In this document: piece after piece, positions 26,919 to 34,401 of the stretch
Layout of the letters: every line of letters begins with the position of its first letter
Position numbering within the stretch: position 1 is the first letter of the stretch
DNA from: DATEMU01 sp964414585
GTDB taxonomy: Bacteria; Planctomycetota; Phycisphaerae; UBA1845; UTPLA1
Length of the DNA: 64,000 nucleotides
Assembly (NCBI GenBank): GCA_964414585.1
Contig: CAYPXR010000037.1
Coordinates: 26,101 to 90,100 of the forward strand
Reading direction: 5' to 3'
The notes under the pieces: model-generated
What the model saw: only the letters and a program-made list of their open reading frames with translations
Databases searched by the model: none
What the model was told of the DNA's origin: nothing
Translations under genes and position numbers: made by a program

Positions 26919-28040
26919 CTAGCTCCCGATGTACCGCGCATAAACCGTCCGCCCTTCTTCGATGTCGTTCGTCCCCTTGATGATCGCCCGGCCGTCGCGG
27001 AAAAGCGTGATCTCATAGTCATCCACCTTGAACCGCAATAAATATCGGTTGAAAAACGGGGGTGACTTGGCCGCCGCCGCCAGTTTCCGGGCCATCTGCT
27101 CGAAATCGATCGCCGCAGACCCCGTCGCCGCGATCTGCACGGCATCCCGACCGCACAAACTCGCCGTCCGCCCCGCCACGCCGCTGGCGAGAAATTCATA
27201 CCGACCGCCCTTGCAACAAGGACAATCCCCGCCCTCCCGCGCGCCGCTCATTTCAAACGAGGCGAACTTCCCCGTCCAGACATCGATTTGCACGAGATTG
27301 CGGCTCACCACGTCCGTCCTGCCAGTCAGAATCTTTATCGCCTCCATCGCCTGCAGACTCGCGACCAAATGCACCACCGGCGCGAGTACCCCCGCCGTAT
27401 CGCATGTCGGACTCACCCCCGGCGGCGGCGGCTCGCCCCAGACGCACCGCAGGCAAGGCGTGACGCCCGGCAGGATCGGCATCACCATCCCGATCGACCC
27501 GACACACGCGCCGTACACCCACGGGATGCGATGCTTCACCGCTACGTCATTAATAAGAAACCGCGTCTCGAAATTGTCCGTGCCGTCGAGCAGCAGGTGC
27601 ATCCCCTCGGCGAAGGATTCGATGTTGCCGCTGTGCGCATCCGCGACCACCGCTTCGACCTTCACGGTCGAATTGATCTTCGCCAACCGGTCGCCCGCCG
27701 CGACGGCCTTCGGCGAACCCTCCGTCACGTCCTGCTCGGTAAACAAAATCTGCCGCTGGAGATTATTCAGCTCGACATAATCGCGATCGACAATGCGAAC
27801 AAACCCGACCCCCGCCCGCACCAGCGTATCAGCCAGCACCGTGCCGAGCGCCCCGCAGCCGACGAGAAGCACCCGACTCTCCGCGAGCTTGCGCTGGCCC
27901 TCGCGCCCGATCTCGCCAAAGAGCATCTGCCGTGAATATCGCGCCCATATCGCGTCGTTTTGGTTCGTATTGGTGTTTTCGCGTTCAGACATGGTGTGGG
28001 CAAATGCTTCTTTCGCTATTCTTAATTCGTCATTCGTCAT
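26919..28040 (-). CDS. ThiF/MoeB/HesA-family adenylyltransferase (E1-like)
   Basis: A 373-residue E1-like enzyme that adenylates the C-terminus of a ThiS/MoaD-like sulfur carrier. The N-terminal YSRQMLFGEIGREGQRKLAESRVLLVGCGALG carries the Rossmann ATP site. RxxLF contacts and DGTDNFETRFLINDVAVKHRIPWVYG follow. Zinc cysteines lie in CLRCVW and CPCC. The last 90 residues form an extra domain of the sort often fused in planctomycete homologues. The frame opens with ATG 28040 inside a heptad block (MTNDELRIAK), overlapping the upstream stop as ATGA. ATG 27992 would start at MSERENTN and is the likelier native start of the protein. Confidence 0.87.
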   Translation of the reverse strand: MTNDELRIAKEAFAHTMSERENTNTNQNDAIWARYSRQMLFGEIGREGQRKLAESRVLLVGCGALGTVLADTLVRAGVGFVRIVDRDYVELNNLQRQILFTEQDVTEGSPKAVAAGDRLAKINSTVKVEAVVADAHSGNIESFAEGMHLLLDGTDNFETRFLINDVAVKHRIPWVYGACVGSIGMVMPILPGVTPCLRCVWGEPPPPGVSPTCDTAGVLAPVVHLVASLQAMEAIKILTGRTDVVSRNLVQIDVWTGKFASFEMSGAREGGDCPCCKGGRYEFLASGVAGRTASLCGRDAVQIAATGSAAIDFEQMARKLAAAAKSPPFFNRYLLRFKVDDYEITLFRDGRAIIKGTNDIEEGRTVYARYIGS

Positions 28041-28041
28041 T
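28011..28041. repeat. Heptad-repeat block (31 nt), TTT orientation
   Basis: Heptads TTTCGCT, ATTCTTA, ATTCGTC, ATTCGTC plus ATT. On the minus strand it provides the stop of the 206-residue membrane protein gene and the overlapping ATG of the ThiF-like frame. Confidence 0.78.
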
Positions 28042-28657
28042 CGAATGACGCCGTCGGCGGATCATCCTTCTCCTTCGCCAGCGCCGCCAGATACCCCTCC
28101 GGCGGAGGCGGCTCGCCCTCCTTCGGCAGCGCCTCCGGTCGCAGGCTCGCCGGATGTACCATCGTTGCTGGAGTCGCCCTCGTAGCGTCCGGCGTCCCTG
28201 TCTCAGATCCGCCGTGGCGGACCGGACGCGGAACACCAAGTGCATCCTCCGTCGCGCGTCCTGGCCCGTCCCTCGCTCCCGCCATGCGATAACTGCGCAT
28301 CGCACTCAACGACGCACTGACAAACCCACCGCCAAAGATCAAGTAGATAAGGGATTGTAGATCGACTCCCCCGGCATCGATCAGCCAATAGATCGCGATC
28401 AGCGCCATGATGACGCCGCACGCCCCCGACACGATTGCATCGAAAAGAAGCCCCAACCGCAGGTTCGCCGCGCACAACGCCGCGACCAGCGCCATCAGGA
28501 TGCCGCCGATTCGAAGCGACCAATAGAAAACATCCACCGTCGCGTTGTAAAACTTATTGCCCGAGATCCCCTTCGCCGCAAAAACCCAGCCGACGAAAAG
28601 CATCAACATCGCCGCAATGCCGGCCTGTATCGCATTTTGTCTCGCGGTCACTGGCAT
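28037..28657 (-). CDS. Small membrane protein of unknown function
   Basis: A 206-residue protein with four predicted membrane helices in the first 130 residues (AAMLMLFVGWVFAA, LRIGGILMALVAALCAANL, AIVSGACGVIMALIAIYWLI, IYLIFGGGFVSASL). A long Pro/Gly/Glu-rich cytoplasmic tail follows. I recognise no family. The stop TGA falls in the first heptad of the block at 28011-28041 and overlaps the next ATG as ATGA. Translation of the ThiF-like gene may therefore depend on it. Confidence 0.55.
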   Translation of the reverse strand: MPVTARQNAIQAGIAAMLMLFVGWVFAAKGISGNKFYNATVDVFYWSLRIGGILMALVAALCAANLRLGLLFDAIVSGACGVIMALIAIYWLIDAGGVDLQSLIYLIFGGGFVSASLSAMRSYRMAGARDGPGRATEDALGVPRPVRHGGSETGTPDATRATPATMVHPASLRPEALPKEGEPPPPEGYLAALAKEKDDPPTASFE

Positions 28658-28721
28658 GATCGGTCCGCGGCCTCCACGCGGACCATTCTATCCGAGAATT
28701 GTGACCCCGCCCAAAGGAAAA

Positions 28722-28809
28722 TCTCACGCAGAGACGCGGAGAACGCAGAGATGAAGAAAGGTAATAATACTTCGTTCCGACTCCGCGAGCTCTGCGTCTC
28801 TGCGTGAGA
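28722..28809. repeat. Inverted repeat with about 30-base spacer (miniature hairpin element)
   Basis: Arms of 29 bases beginning TCTCACGCAGAGACGC pair with the right arm (ending GTCTCTGCGTGAGA), with about 25 of 29 positions complementary. The spacer starts TGAAGAAAGG. It lies between the YfbK-like gene end and the 206-residue membrane protein start. It may act as a terminator, but it is longer than usual and lacks a clean U run. Confidence 0.75.
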
Positions 28810-28813
28810 AATA

Positions 28814-31114
28814 TTATCTGCTTCCGCTCAGCGTCTTCGCCTTCCGAACCAGATCGACAAACTCCGCCCGATAGCCGCTCGCATCCCGGCCCATCGAGCG
28901 CGTCGCCGTATTCAGAACCGCGTCATAGGTCCAATCCCCCTGGTGCGGGCTGTTCCGCAGCATCATCCCAAACCCCGCGACGCTCGCCGCGAAGCGCAGA
29001 TCGTCCGACGCCTCGTCAAAGGACTTCTGCGAATCCTTCACCGGCGTCTCGATCAGCTTGCTCGTGTCGCCGTCCGGCTTTTTGTATCGCAGCTTGAGCG
29101 TCAGCAGCTCATCGCTGTTCCGTCGCGGCTTCGGGGCGTTTTCGACTGTCTGATACTTCAGCGCATCCACGCCCGCCGTGCTCGCCGACGTCGGCACGAT
29201 CTCATACAGCGCCGTCACCGTATGCCCCGCCCCGATCTCTCCGGCGTCCTTCTTGTCGTCGTTGAAATCGCGCGCCGCGAGGATGCGGTTCTCATAGCCG
29301 ATCAATCGATACGAAGCGACCTGGGCCGGGTTGAACTCGATCTGGATCTTCACGTCCTTGGCGATCGTCACCAGAGTCCCCGCCATCTGATCGACGAGCA
29401 CCTTCTTCGCTTCGGCGAAGGTGTCGATGTACGCGTAGTTCCCGTTGCCCTTGTCGGCGAGCTTTTCAAGGGTGGAATCCTTCAAGTTGCCCATGCCGAA
29501 GCCGAGCACCGAGAGGAACACGCCGCTCTTGGCCTTCTCCTCGACGAGCTTCACAAGATCATTCTGCGTCGTCACGCCGACATTAAAGTCGCCGTCGGTC
29601 GCGAGGATCACTCGGTTCACGCCCTCCTTGTCGAAGTTCTCCCCGGCGATCTTGTAGGCCAGTTGAATCCCCTCGCCGCCGTTCGTCGAACCGCCGGCCT
29701 CCAAATGTTCGATCACGTCGAGAATCACCTGCTTCTGCGAGACCGGCGTGCTCGGCAACGCGAGCCCCGACGCCCCCGCATAGACCACCATCGCCACGCG
29801 GTCCTTCTCCGACAATCGCTGTACCAGCATCGCCAGCCCCTGCTTGACCAGCGGCAGCTTGTTGGCGTCCTGCATCGAGCCGGACACATCGATCAGAAAA
29901 ACAAGATTGCACGGCAACCGCCTCTCCGGCGGCACCTCGCGCCCCTTGAGACCAATCCGCACCAGCCGATGCTCGCTCTTCCAGGGACACGACGCCGTCT
30001 CAATATTCACGCTGAACGGCCGATCCCCCTCCGGCTGCGGATAGGAGTAGGAGAAGTAGTTGACCATCTCCTCAATCCGCACCGCCGACGCCGGCGGCAA
30101 CTGATTGCCATTGAGCATCCGCCGGATATTGGCATACGACGCCGTATCCACGTCGATCGAAAGCGTAGACAGCGGGCTCTGAAGCACCGCGAAGAACGGA
30201 TTGTCAACCACCCCGTCATACGATTCACCGGTGTTCTCCGGATAGACCGGCGACCGTCCGCGGTATTCGCGGATTTGATCGATGTCAAAACCATCTTTTA
30301 CGTTTTCTACGTCGCCAGCAATTTGGTCTGAAATATCGCGATACTGAAAACCCCTGATCTTTGGCACTTCACTAGCTGGCGTTTGTGGTGCATGCTTTCT
30401 ATGTGACAAAGCAAAGGAGTTCGTCGATGGCACTCCAAGAGATCCCTCCATTTTCCGCGCACCCACATCGGGACGCGTATCCAAATAAACAACAGGCCCA
30501 GCGCCCTCACGATTAGTGGCATTAGGCGAAGGCTGGCCCGGCTGCGATGAAATGCTGCCAGTGCCACCCAGACTTACGTAGCCCAATGACCTAAGTTGCC
30601 TTAACTCGTCTTCGGTCAGTTTTTCTTGTTCGGTCGGAGCCACCTGATTTGCAACCTGATTTTCGACCGACACCACAGCGACATCTGGCTTCGTGGGCGA
30701 TATACCATTTTTTGCATCTCGAACGCCGCCATCCGATCCGTCCGGCCCGAGCGCCAATTGCGTTTCATGACTAACTAGTGACCATGAACGATTCAATGAT
30801 GGCGTCACAACCGATGCCGCAAATCCGCCAACCAAAAGCACCACGCACGCCGCCGCCGCATACCCCGCCCACCGCCGAATCCGCCCCGCCAGAACGCGCG
30901 CTTCGATCTGCTGTCGCGCCGACTCGCCCAGCGTCGCCCCCGGCTCCTTCGCCAACTCACCTTCCAAGAGCGCCGCCGTCTCCCGAACCGCCTCCACCGC
31001 CGCCCGCGCCTCTGCCGACGACGCCATCAGCGCCTCGACCTCGCGCCGCTCATCGCCGTCGAGTTCCCCCAACGCATACGCCGTCAATCTCGGATCATCC
31101 ATTCCCGTCGTCAT
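28814..31114 (-). CDS. YfbK-type von Willebrand factor A protein with anti-sigma-like N-terminus
   Basis: A 766-residue protein. The N-terminal 60 residues (DPRLTAYALGELDGDERREVEALMA) resemble the cytoplasmic domain of anti-sigma factors, followed by one membrane helix (GYAAAACVVLLVGGFAASVV). The segment up to about residue 275 is low-complexity and notably lower in GC. The von Willebrand domain then follows: FLIDVSGSMQDANKLPLV gives the metal-binding MIDAS, with TDGDFNVG later. A DUF3520-like end completes it. It lies 53 bases after an ECF sigma factor gene, so it may restrain that factor. That link is inferred. Start alternatives are ATG 31114 and 31102. Confidence 0.8.
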   Translation of the reverse strand: MTTGMDDPRLTAYALGELDGDERREVEALMASSAEARAAVEAVRETAALLEGELAKEPGATLGESARQQIEARVLAGRIRRWAGYAAAACVVLLVGGFAASVVTPSLNRSWSLVSHETQLALGPDGSDGGVRDAKNGISPTKPDVAVVSVENQVANQVAPTEQEKLTEDELRQLRSLGYVSLGGTGSISSQPGQPSPNATNREGAGPVVYLDTRPDVGARKMEGSLGVPSTNSFALSHRKHAPQTPASEVPKIRGFQYRDISDQIAGDVENVKDGFDIDQIREYRGRSPVYPENTGESYDGVVDNPFFAVLQSPLSTLSIDVDTASYANIRRMLNGNQLPPASAVRIEEMVNYFSYSYPQPEGDRPFSVNIETASCPWKSEHRLVRIGLKGREVPPERRLPCNLVFLIDVSGSMQDANKLPLVKQGLAMLVQRLSEKDRVAMVVYAGASGLALPSTPVSQKQVILDVIEHLEAGGSTNGGEGIQLAYKIAGENFDKEGVNRVILATDGDFNVGVTTQNDLVKLVEEKAKSGVFLSVLGFGMGNLKDSTLEKLADKGNGNYAYIDTFAEAKKVLVDQMAGTLVTIAKDVKIQIEFNPAQVASYRLIGYENRILAARDFNDDKKDAGEIGAGHTVTALYEIVPTSASTAGVDALKYQTVENAPKPRRNSDELLTLKLRYKKPDGDTSKLIETPVKDSQKSFDEASDDLRFAASVAGFGMMLRNSPHQGDWTYDAVLNTATRSMGRDASGYRAEFVDLVRKAKTLSGSR

Positions 31115-31141
31115 CGCCGTCTCGCTTTCGCCCGCTTCTGC

Positions 31142-31172
31142 TTTCGCTATTCGCCATTCGCCATTCGCTATT
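31142..31172. repeat. Heptad-repeat block (31 nt), TTT orientation
   Basis: Heptads TTTCGCT, ATTCGCC, ATTCGCC, ATTCGCT plus ATT. On the minus strand its first unit supplies the TAG stop of the ECF sigma factor gene, and it lies about 27 bases upstream of the YfbK-type gene. Confidence 0.78.
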
Positions 31173-31710
31173 CCCGTCGCATCCGCGATCTCATCGCCTT
31201 CATCCCCTCATGAATGAGCACCCCCACATGACTCACGCTCTTCCCCATCACCTCGCCGATCTGCCGGTAGCTCATCCCTTCCTGAAACTTCAGCCGGATC
31301 GCTTCCTGCTGCTCGGCGGGCAATCGCTCCAGATGCGCCAGCACTCCGCTTGCTGCTTCACGGCCGCTCGCCGCCTCGGCCGGGTCGGCCGCCGCATCCG
31401 CCACACTGTCGAGCACGCCGCTCGCCGCCGTCGTCATCCGTCGTCCCTTTCGCCGTACGTCCAACGCGCCGTTTCGACACACCGCAAACAACCACGGTCC
31501 CAACCGCCCGTCCAGCTCCGCCCGATCCTGCCCGCAAAGCCTCCCGAAAGCCTCCTGCACCACGTCCCGCGCCGACTCCACATCGCCCGTAATCCGGGCG
31601 GCGTAGCGCACGAGCGGGCTCTCATAGCGCTCCACCGCCGCCCGAATCCAAGCCCATCGCGATTGCCCGCCGCCATCCGCCACTTGCGACCCTCGTCGCC
31701 GCCCCGTCAC
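31168..31710 (-). CDS. ECF-type RNA polymerase sigma factor
   Basis: A 180-residue sigma factor. Region 2 is YESPLVRYAARITGDVESARDVVQEAFGRL with LGPWLFAVCRNGALDVRRKG. Region 4 is RLPAEQQEAIRLKFQEGMSYRQIGEVMGKSVSHVGVLIHEGM, with the helix-turn-helix that reads the -35 element. The TAG stop lies inside a heptad block, so the end MRSRMRRE may not be the original C-terminus. Its neighbour downstream is the YfbK-type protein with an anti-sigma-like N-terminus. Confidence 0.88.
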   Translation of the reverse strand: MTGRRRGSQVADGGGQSRWAWIRAAVERYESPLVRYAARITGDVESARDVVQEAFGRLCGQDRAELDGRLGPWLFAVCRNGALDVRRKGRRMTTAASGVLDSVADAAADPAEAASGREAASGVLAHLERLPAEQQEAIRLKFQEGMSYRQIGEVMGKSVSHVGVLIHEGMKAMRSRMRRE

Positions 31711-31756
31711 CTATTCATCCTTATGACGCCCGAACGGCTCGTTTCTTAGACAAAAA

Positions 31757-31790
31757 ATCCGGCGAACGGTTCCCACCGCCGGCCTTTTTC
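31757..31790. terminator. Bidirectional terminator-like hairpin
   Basis: CCGGCG (31759-31764) pairs with CGCCGG (31777-31782), and CCTTTTT follows on the plus strand; on the minus strand the hairpin is followed by ATTTTTTG. It lies between the LemA gene end and the sigma factor start. Confidence 0.55.
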
Positions 31791-31819
31791 CAACTCTATG
31801 TCTGCAAATAAATGAAAAG

Positions 31820-31845
31820 AGCCCCCGGATTGCGGTCCAGGGGCT
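31820..31845. terminator. Terminator-like hairpin after lemA
   Basis: AGCCCC / GGGGCT stem with a 14-base loop. On the minus strand it is followed by TCTTTTCATTTATTTG. It fits termination of the TPM-LemA transcript. Confidence 0.5.
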
Positions 31846-31851
31846 TCTTCA

Positions 31852-31882
31852 CTCAAGCCTCAAGCCTCAAGTCTCAAGCCTT
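31852..31882. repeat. Heptad array of a second sequence type (CTCAAGC units)
   Basis: Four tandem heptads, CTCAAGC or CTCAAGT, plus three bases, just after the lemA stop. The unit differs from the AATNNCG family but has the same period and total length. Confidence 0.7.
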
Positions 31883-31884
31883 CG

Positions 31885-32550
31885 TCAAAACTTCACGCTC
31901 GGAACTTCCTTCGCCCCCTCTCCAGCCTCGAAATACTCCGCCGGTTTAACGCCGGACCAGCCGGCATAGAGCGATCCCGGAAACGCGCGGATGTATTGAT
32001 TCAGGTCGCGCACCGCATCGTTGTACCGCTTGCGCATCTCGGCGATCCGGTTCTCCGTCCCTTCCAGTTCCACCTGCAGCGCCCGGAAGTTCTCATTGGC
32101 CTTCAAATCTGGATAGCGTTCCTGAATCACCAGAAGCCGCGACACGAAGCTGTCCAGGGCGTTGTTGGCTTTCATTTTCGCATCGGCGCTCGCCGCGCCG
32201 GTGTAGGCCTTTCGCGCGTCCGCGATGCCCTGCAACAGATCCTTTTCGTGCGTGGCATAGCCTTTCACGGTGTTCACGATGTTCGGAATCAGATCGAACC
32301 GCCGCTTGAGCACGACGTCGACATCCGCCCACGTTTTCTTCACCGTCTCATCCTTCGAGATCGTGCCGCGATAACCGCTGTAGGCGCAGCCGCCGCCGAT
32401 CACCGCCGCTCCGACGATCACCACCAGAAAAATCAGAATCGCCTTTGACGCACTCATACCGCTGCCTCCGCTAACAAGTGTTGCCCCGCAGGCCCCGCAA
32501 TATTTCGCGCCCGCCGGATTGTTGTCGCCGCATTTTGCACAAGCTGCCAT
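31885..32550 (-). CDS. lemA: LemA-family protein with N-terminal zinc ribbon
   Basis: A 221-residue protein. The N-terminus has two CxxC pairs (CAKCGDNNPAGAKYCGACG) forming a zinc ribbon, then a membrane helix (ILIFLVVIVGAAVIGGGCAY). The LemA domain follows (VKKTWADVDVVLKRRFDLIPNIV, KGYATHEKDLL, ERYPDLKANENFRALQVELEGTENRIAEMRKRYNDAVRDLN in outline). LemA proteins are membrane proteins of uncertain role that often sit beside TPM-domain genes, as here. The ribbon is an addition to the usual domain. Confidence 0.9.
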   Translation of the reverse strand: MAACAKCGDNNPAGAKYCGACGATLVSGGSGMSASKAILIFLVVIVGAAVIGGGCAYSGYRGTISKDETVKKTWADVDVVLKRRFDLIPNIVNTVKGYATHEKDLLQGIADARKAYTGAASADAKMKANNALDSFVSRLLVIQERYPDLKANENFRALQVELEGTENRIAEMRKRYNDAVRDLNQYIRAFPGSLYAGWSGVKPAEYFEAGEGAKEVPSVKF

Positions 32551-32566
32551 GTCACCATTCCTTATC

Positions 32567-32597
32567 GCTGATCACTAACCACTGACTACTGCCTTAC
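32567..32597. repeat. Heptad array of a third sequence type (ACTGACT-like units)
   Basis: Units GCTGATC, ACTAACC, ACTGACT, ACTGCCT plus three bases, between the TPM gene end and lemA start. Period and length match the other blocks, but boundaries are by eye. Confidence 0.5.
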
Positions 32598-33490
32598 CAA
32601 CTCCCGCCCGCGCCGCCGCCGCCGAATGAACCGCCCCCGCCGCCCCCAAATCCTCCGCCGAATCCCCCGCCTCCACCGCCGCCGAAGCCGCCAAAGCCTC
32701 CGCCGTCGAATCCGCCCCAACTCGATCCGCCGCCCCAACGTCCCCGCCGCCGTCCGCTGTTCAACAGACTATTCAAGAGCATGGCATTCCAAAACCAGCC
32801 GCCGCCCCACGTTCGATAACTGCGACCGCGCGCGATTGAATTTCGCATGACCGCAATGAAGATGAAGAGCAGGATGATGAAGGCGCCGCTGCAGGCCCCG
32901 AACACATTATCGACGTTGTCGCGCTGCGGATGGATTGTCAATTTCGGGACGCCGCTCAACTGCACATGAGCATCCGCCGCGATTTTTTGCGCAAGTACCG
33001 CCGTCCCTTCAAGAATCCCCTTGCTGTAATCCCCTCGCTTGAAATTCGGCAGAAAATACTGAGACGCGATTTGATCGCAATATAGATCCGGTATCGCGTG
33101 TTCGATCCCTTCGCCCGGCAAGATGCGCCAGTGACGATCCTTCACCGCGATCACCACCAGCGCCCCGTTGTTCTTCCCTTTCTGCCCCAATCGCCAGCGA
33201 TTGAACGTCTCCTTACCGAATTCAAAAATATCGCGCCCGTTCGTCGAATCGACCGTCAGCACCTTCAACTGCGCCCCGGTCTTCTGCTCCAGTTCCAGCA
33301 ACCACGCATTGATTTCCGTCTTGGCCTGCGCATCGACCACACCGGCCTGATCGACAATGCCCGTCCGCGGCGTCTCATCGGCGATCGATGCCTCGCCCAA
33401 CGTCAAAACCAACGCCGCAAGGCATAATGACGAATAGCGAATAGCGAATAGCGAAAGCCCGCGCCTCGCGGACACGCGTCCCTTCTTCAT
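32594..33490 (-). CDS. TPM-domain protein (YgcG-type) with glycine-rich tail
   Basis: A 298-residue exported membrane protein. A signal peptide is followed by a TPM/YgcG domain (TGIVDQAGVVDAQAKTEINAWLLELEQKTGAQLKVLTVDS in outline, RWRLGQKGKNNGALVVIAVKDR). A membrane helix (GACSGAFIILLFIFIAV) and a Gly-rich C-terminus (GGGGGGFGGGFGGG style) complete it. TPM proteins are linked to membrane-protein quality control and photosystem repair in other organisms. The usual signal peptide is partly encoded by a heptad block (SLFAIRYSS). ATG 33490 is preferred; an upstream ATG at 33523 overlaps the preceding stop as ATGA. Confidence 0.82.
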   Translation of the reverse strand: MKKGRVSARRGLSLFAIRYSSLCLAALVLTLGEASIADETPRTGIVDQAGVVDAQAKTEINAWLLELEQKTGAQLKVLTVDSTNGRDIFEFGKETFNRWRLGQKGKNNGALVVIAVKDRHWRILPGEGIEHAIPDLYCDQIASQYFLPNFKRGDYSKGILEGTAVLAQKIAADAHVQLSGVPKLTIHPQRDNVDNVFGACSGAFIILLFIFIAVMRNSIARGRSYRTWGGGWFWNAMLLNSLLNSGRRRGRWGGGSSWGGFDGGGFGGFGGGGGGGFGGGFGGGGGGSFGGGGAGGSW

Positions 33491-33520
33491 TTCGCTCTTC
33501 GCTATTCGCAATTCGTTATT
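33426..33520. mobile_element. Miniature heptad-arm element (95 bp) in front of the TPM-domain gene
   Basis: Two inverted 31-base arms, 33490-33520 and 33426-33456, enclose a 33-base GC-rich spacer. Each arm is four heptads plus three bases, and by eye 28 of 31 positions are complementary. The inner ends are read through as coding sequence of the TPM signal peptide. No gene lies inside it. Confidence 0.7.
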
Positions 33521-34254
33521 CATTCCTGATTCGCCATCCCCACCAGCGCGGCCACATCCTCATACAACTCGATAAACGAATCCCACCCTCGCACCGCCAT
33601 CGGATCCATCGCCCGCCGCAATCCCGCGAGCGGCCGCCTCGACGATTCGGCGCACCGCTTCATGACTTCGTCGGCCGGCAGATACGCCTTCGCACCTTGG
33701 AGCCACAAAATCCCGCGCAGCGTCCGCAAGAGGTGGACACCGACATCCGTTTCCAGATCGGCCAGGACCTTCTCGCGCCCCGCCGAGGCGAGCAGCCCCT
33801 GCTGCATCCGCATCGCGATCCGCCGAAATTCCCGCTCGCATTGCAATCGAACATGCTCCGGCTTCAAACTCAATTCCGCGAAGCAGTCTCGCCCGACCAG
33901 CGTCGCATGGTTGTGCTGAATCTCCAAAAGCTCCAGGGGGAAGCTGTCCTGCGACGCCGCGATAAACTCCGGCGTCACCACCAGCGGCGCGGCAATCCCG
34001 CGTTTGCCCAGCCGCGCCCCCTGCTCCCCGAGCCGGCGCAATTCCTTCAGATCGACCCGCTCGACCACCATCGCGCTCGTCACCGCGCCATGTACTCCAA
34101 ACCCCGGCTCCAGCACCGGCCCGTACAAGGCCAGGCCGACCAGGTTCCGGTCAAACTGCTCCACGACCTGCCCGGCAAATTCGCGCAGTACATCGCGCAA
34201 CCCCGATGCCGCCACCCGCCCAAGCGCCGTCTCATCGACTTTCAATTCCGCCAT
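33520..34254 (-). CDS. Conserved hypothetical protein, possibly a degenerate nucleotidyltransferase fold
   Basis: A 244-residue soluble protein. The region DRNLVGLALYGPVLEPGFGVHGAVTSAMVVERVDLKELRRL recalls the start of a nucleotidyltransferase fold, but I see no GS...DxD acidic pair. It is therefore likely inactive, or the resemblance is superficial. The rest is helical (CEREFRRIAMRMQQGLLASAGREKVLADLE). It is divergent from rarA and upstream of the TPM and LemA genes, forming a three-gene cluster. The stop TGA overlaps an ATG (ATGA), and its last A is the first base of a heptad arm. Confidence 0.6.
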   Translation of the reverse strand: MAELKVDETALGRVAASGLRDVLREFAGQVVEQFDRNLVGLALYGPVLEPGFGVHGAVTSAMVVERVDLKELRRLGEQGARLGKRGIAAPLVVTPEFIAASQDSFPLELLEIQHNHATLVGRDCFAELSLKPEHVRLQCEREFRRIAMRMQQGLLASAGREKVLADLETDVGVHLLRTLRGILWLQGAKAYLPADEVMKRCAESSRRPLAGLRRAMDPMAVRGWDSFIELYEDVAALVGMANQE

Positions 34255-34269
34255 CACTCTGCCCTCTCG

Positions 34270-34293
34270 CTTCGCTATTCGCTATTCGCTATT
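34270..34293. repeat. Heptad-repeat block (24 nt, three units), TTT orientation
   Basis: CTTCGCT, ATTCGCT, ATTCGCT plus ATT, in the divergent intergenic region between the hypothetical gene and rarA. Shorter by one heptad than most blocks. Confidence 0.7.
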
Positions 34294-34387
34294 TCCTGCT
34301 CATGCGGAACCCAACGACTAGAGCATACGTTTTCCACCTCCCGCCGACCATTACAGAATCCTTCGGGATTTCTAACAGCCCCAGTCG

Positions 34388-34393
34388 TATGAT
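34388..34393 (+). promoter_or_regulatory. -10-like hexamer TATGAT eight bases before the rarA start codon
   Basis: TATGAT ends eight bases before the rarA ATG and no Shine-Dalgarno sequence is present, which suggests a leaderless transcript. No convincing -35 is visible. Confidence 0.3.
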
Positions 34394-34401
34394 CTTGTCG
34401 A

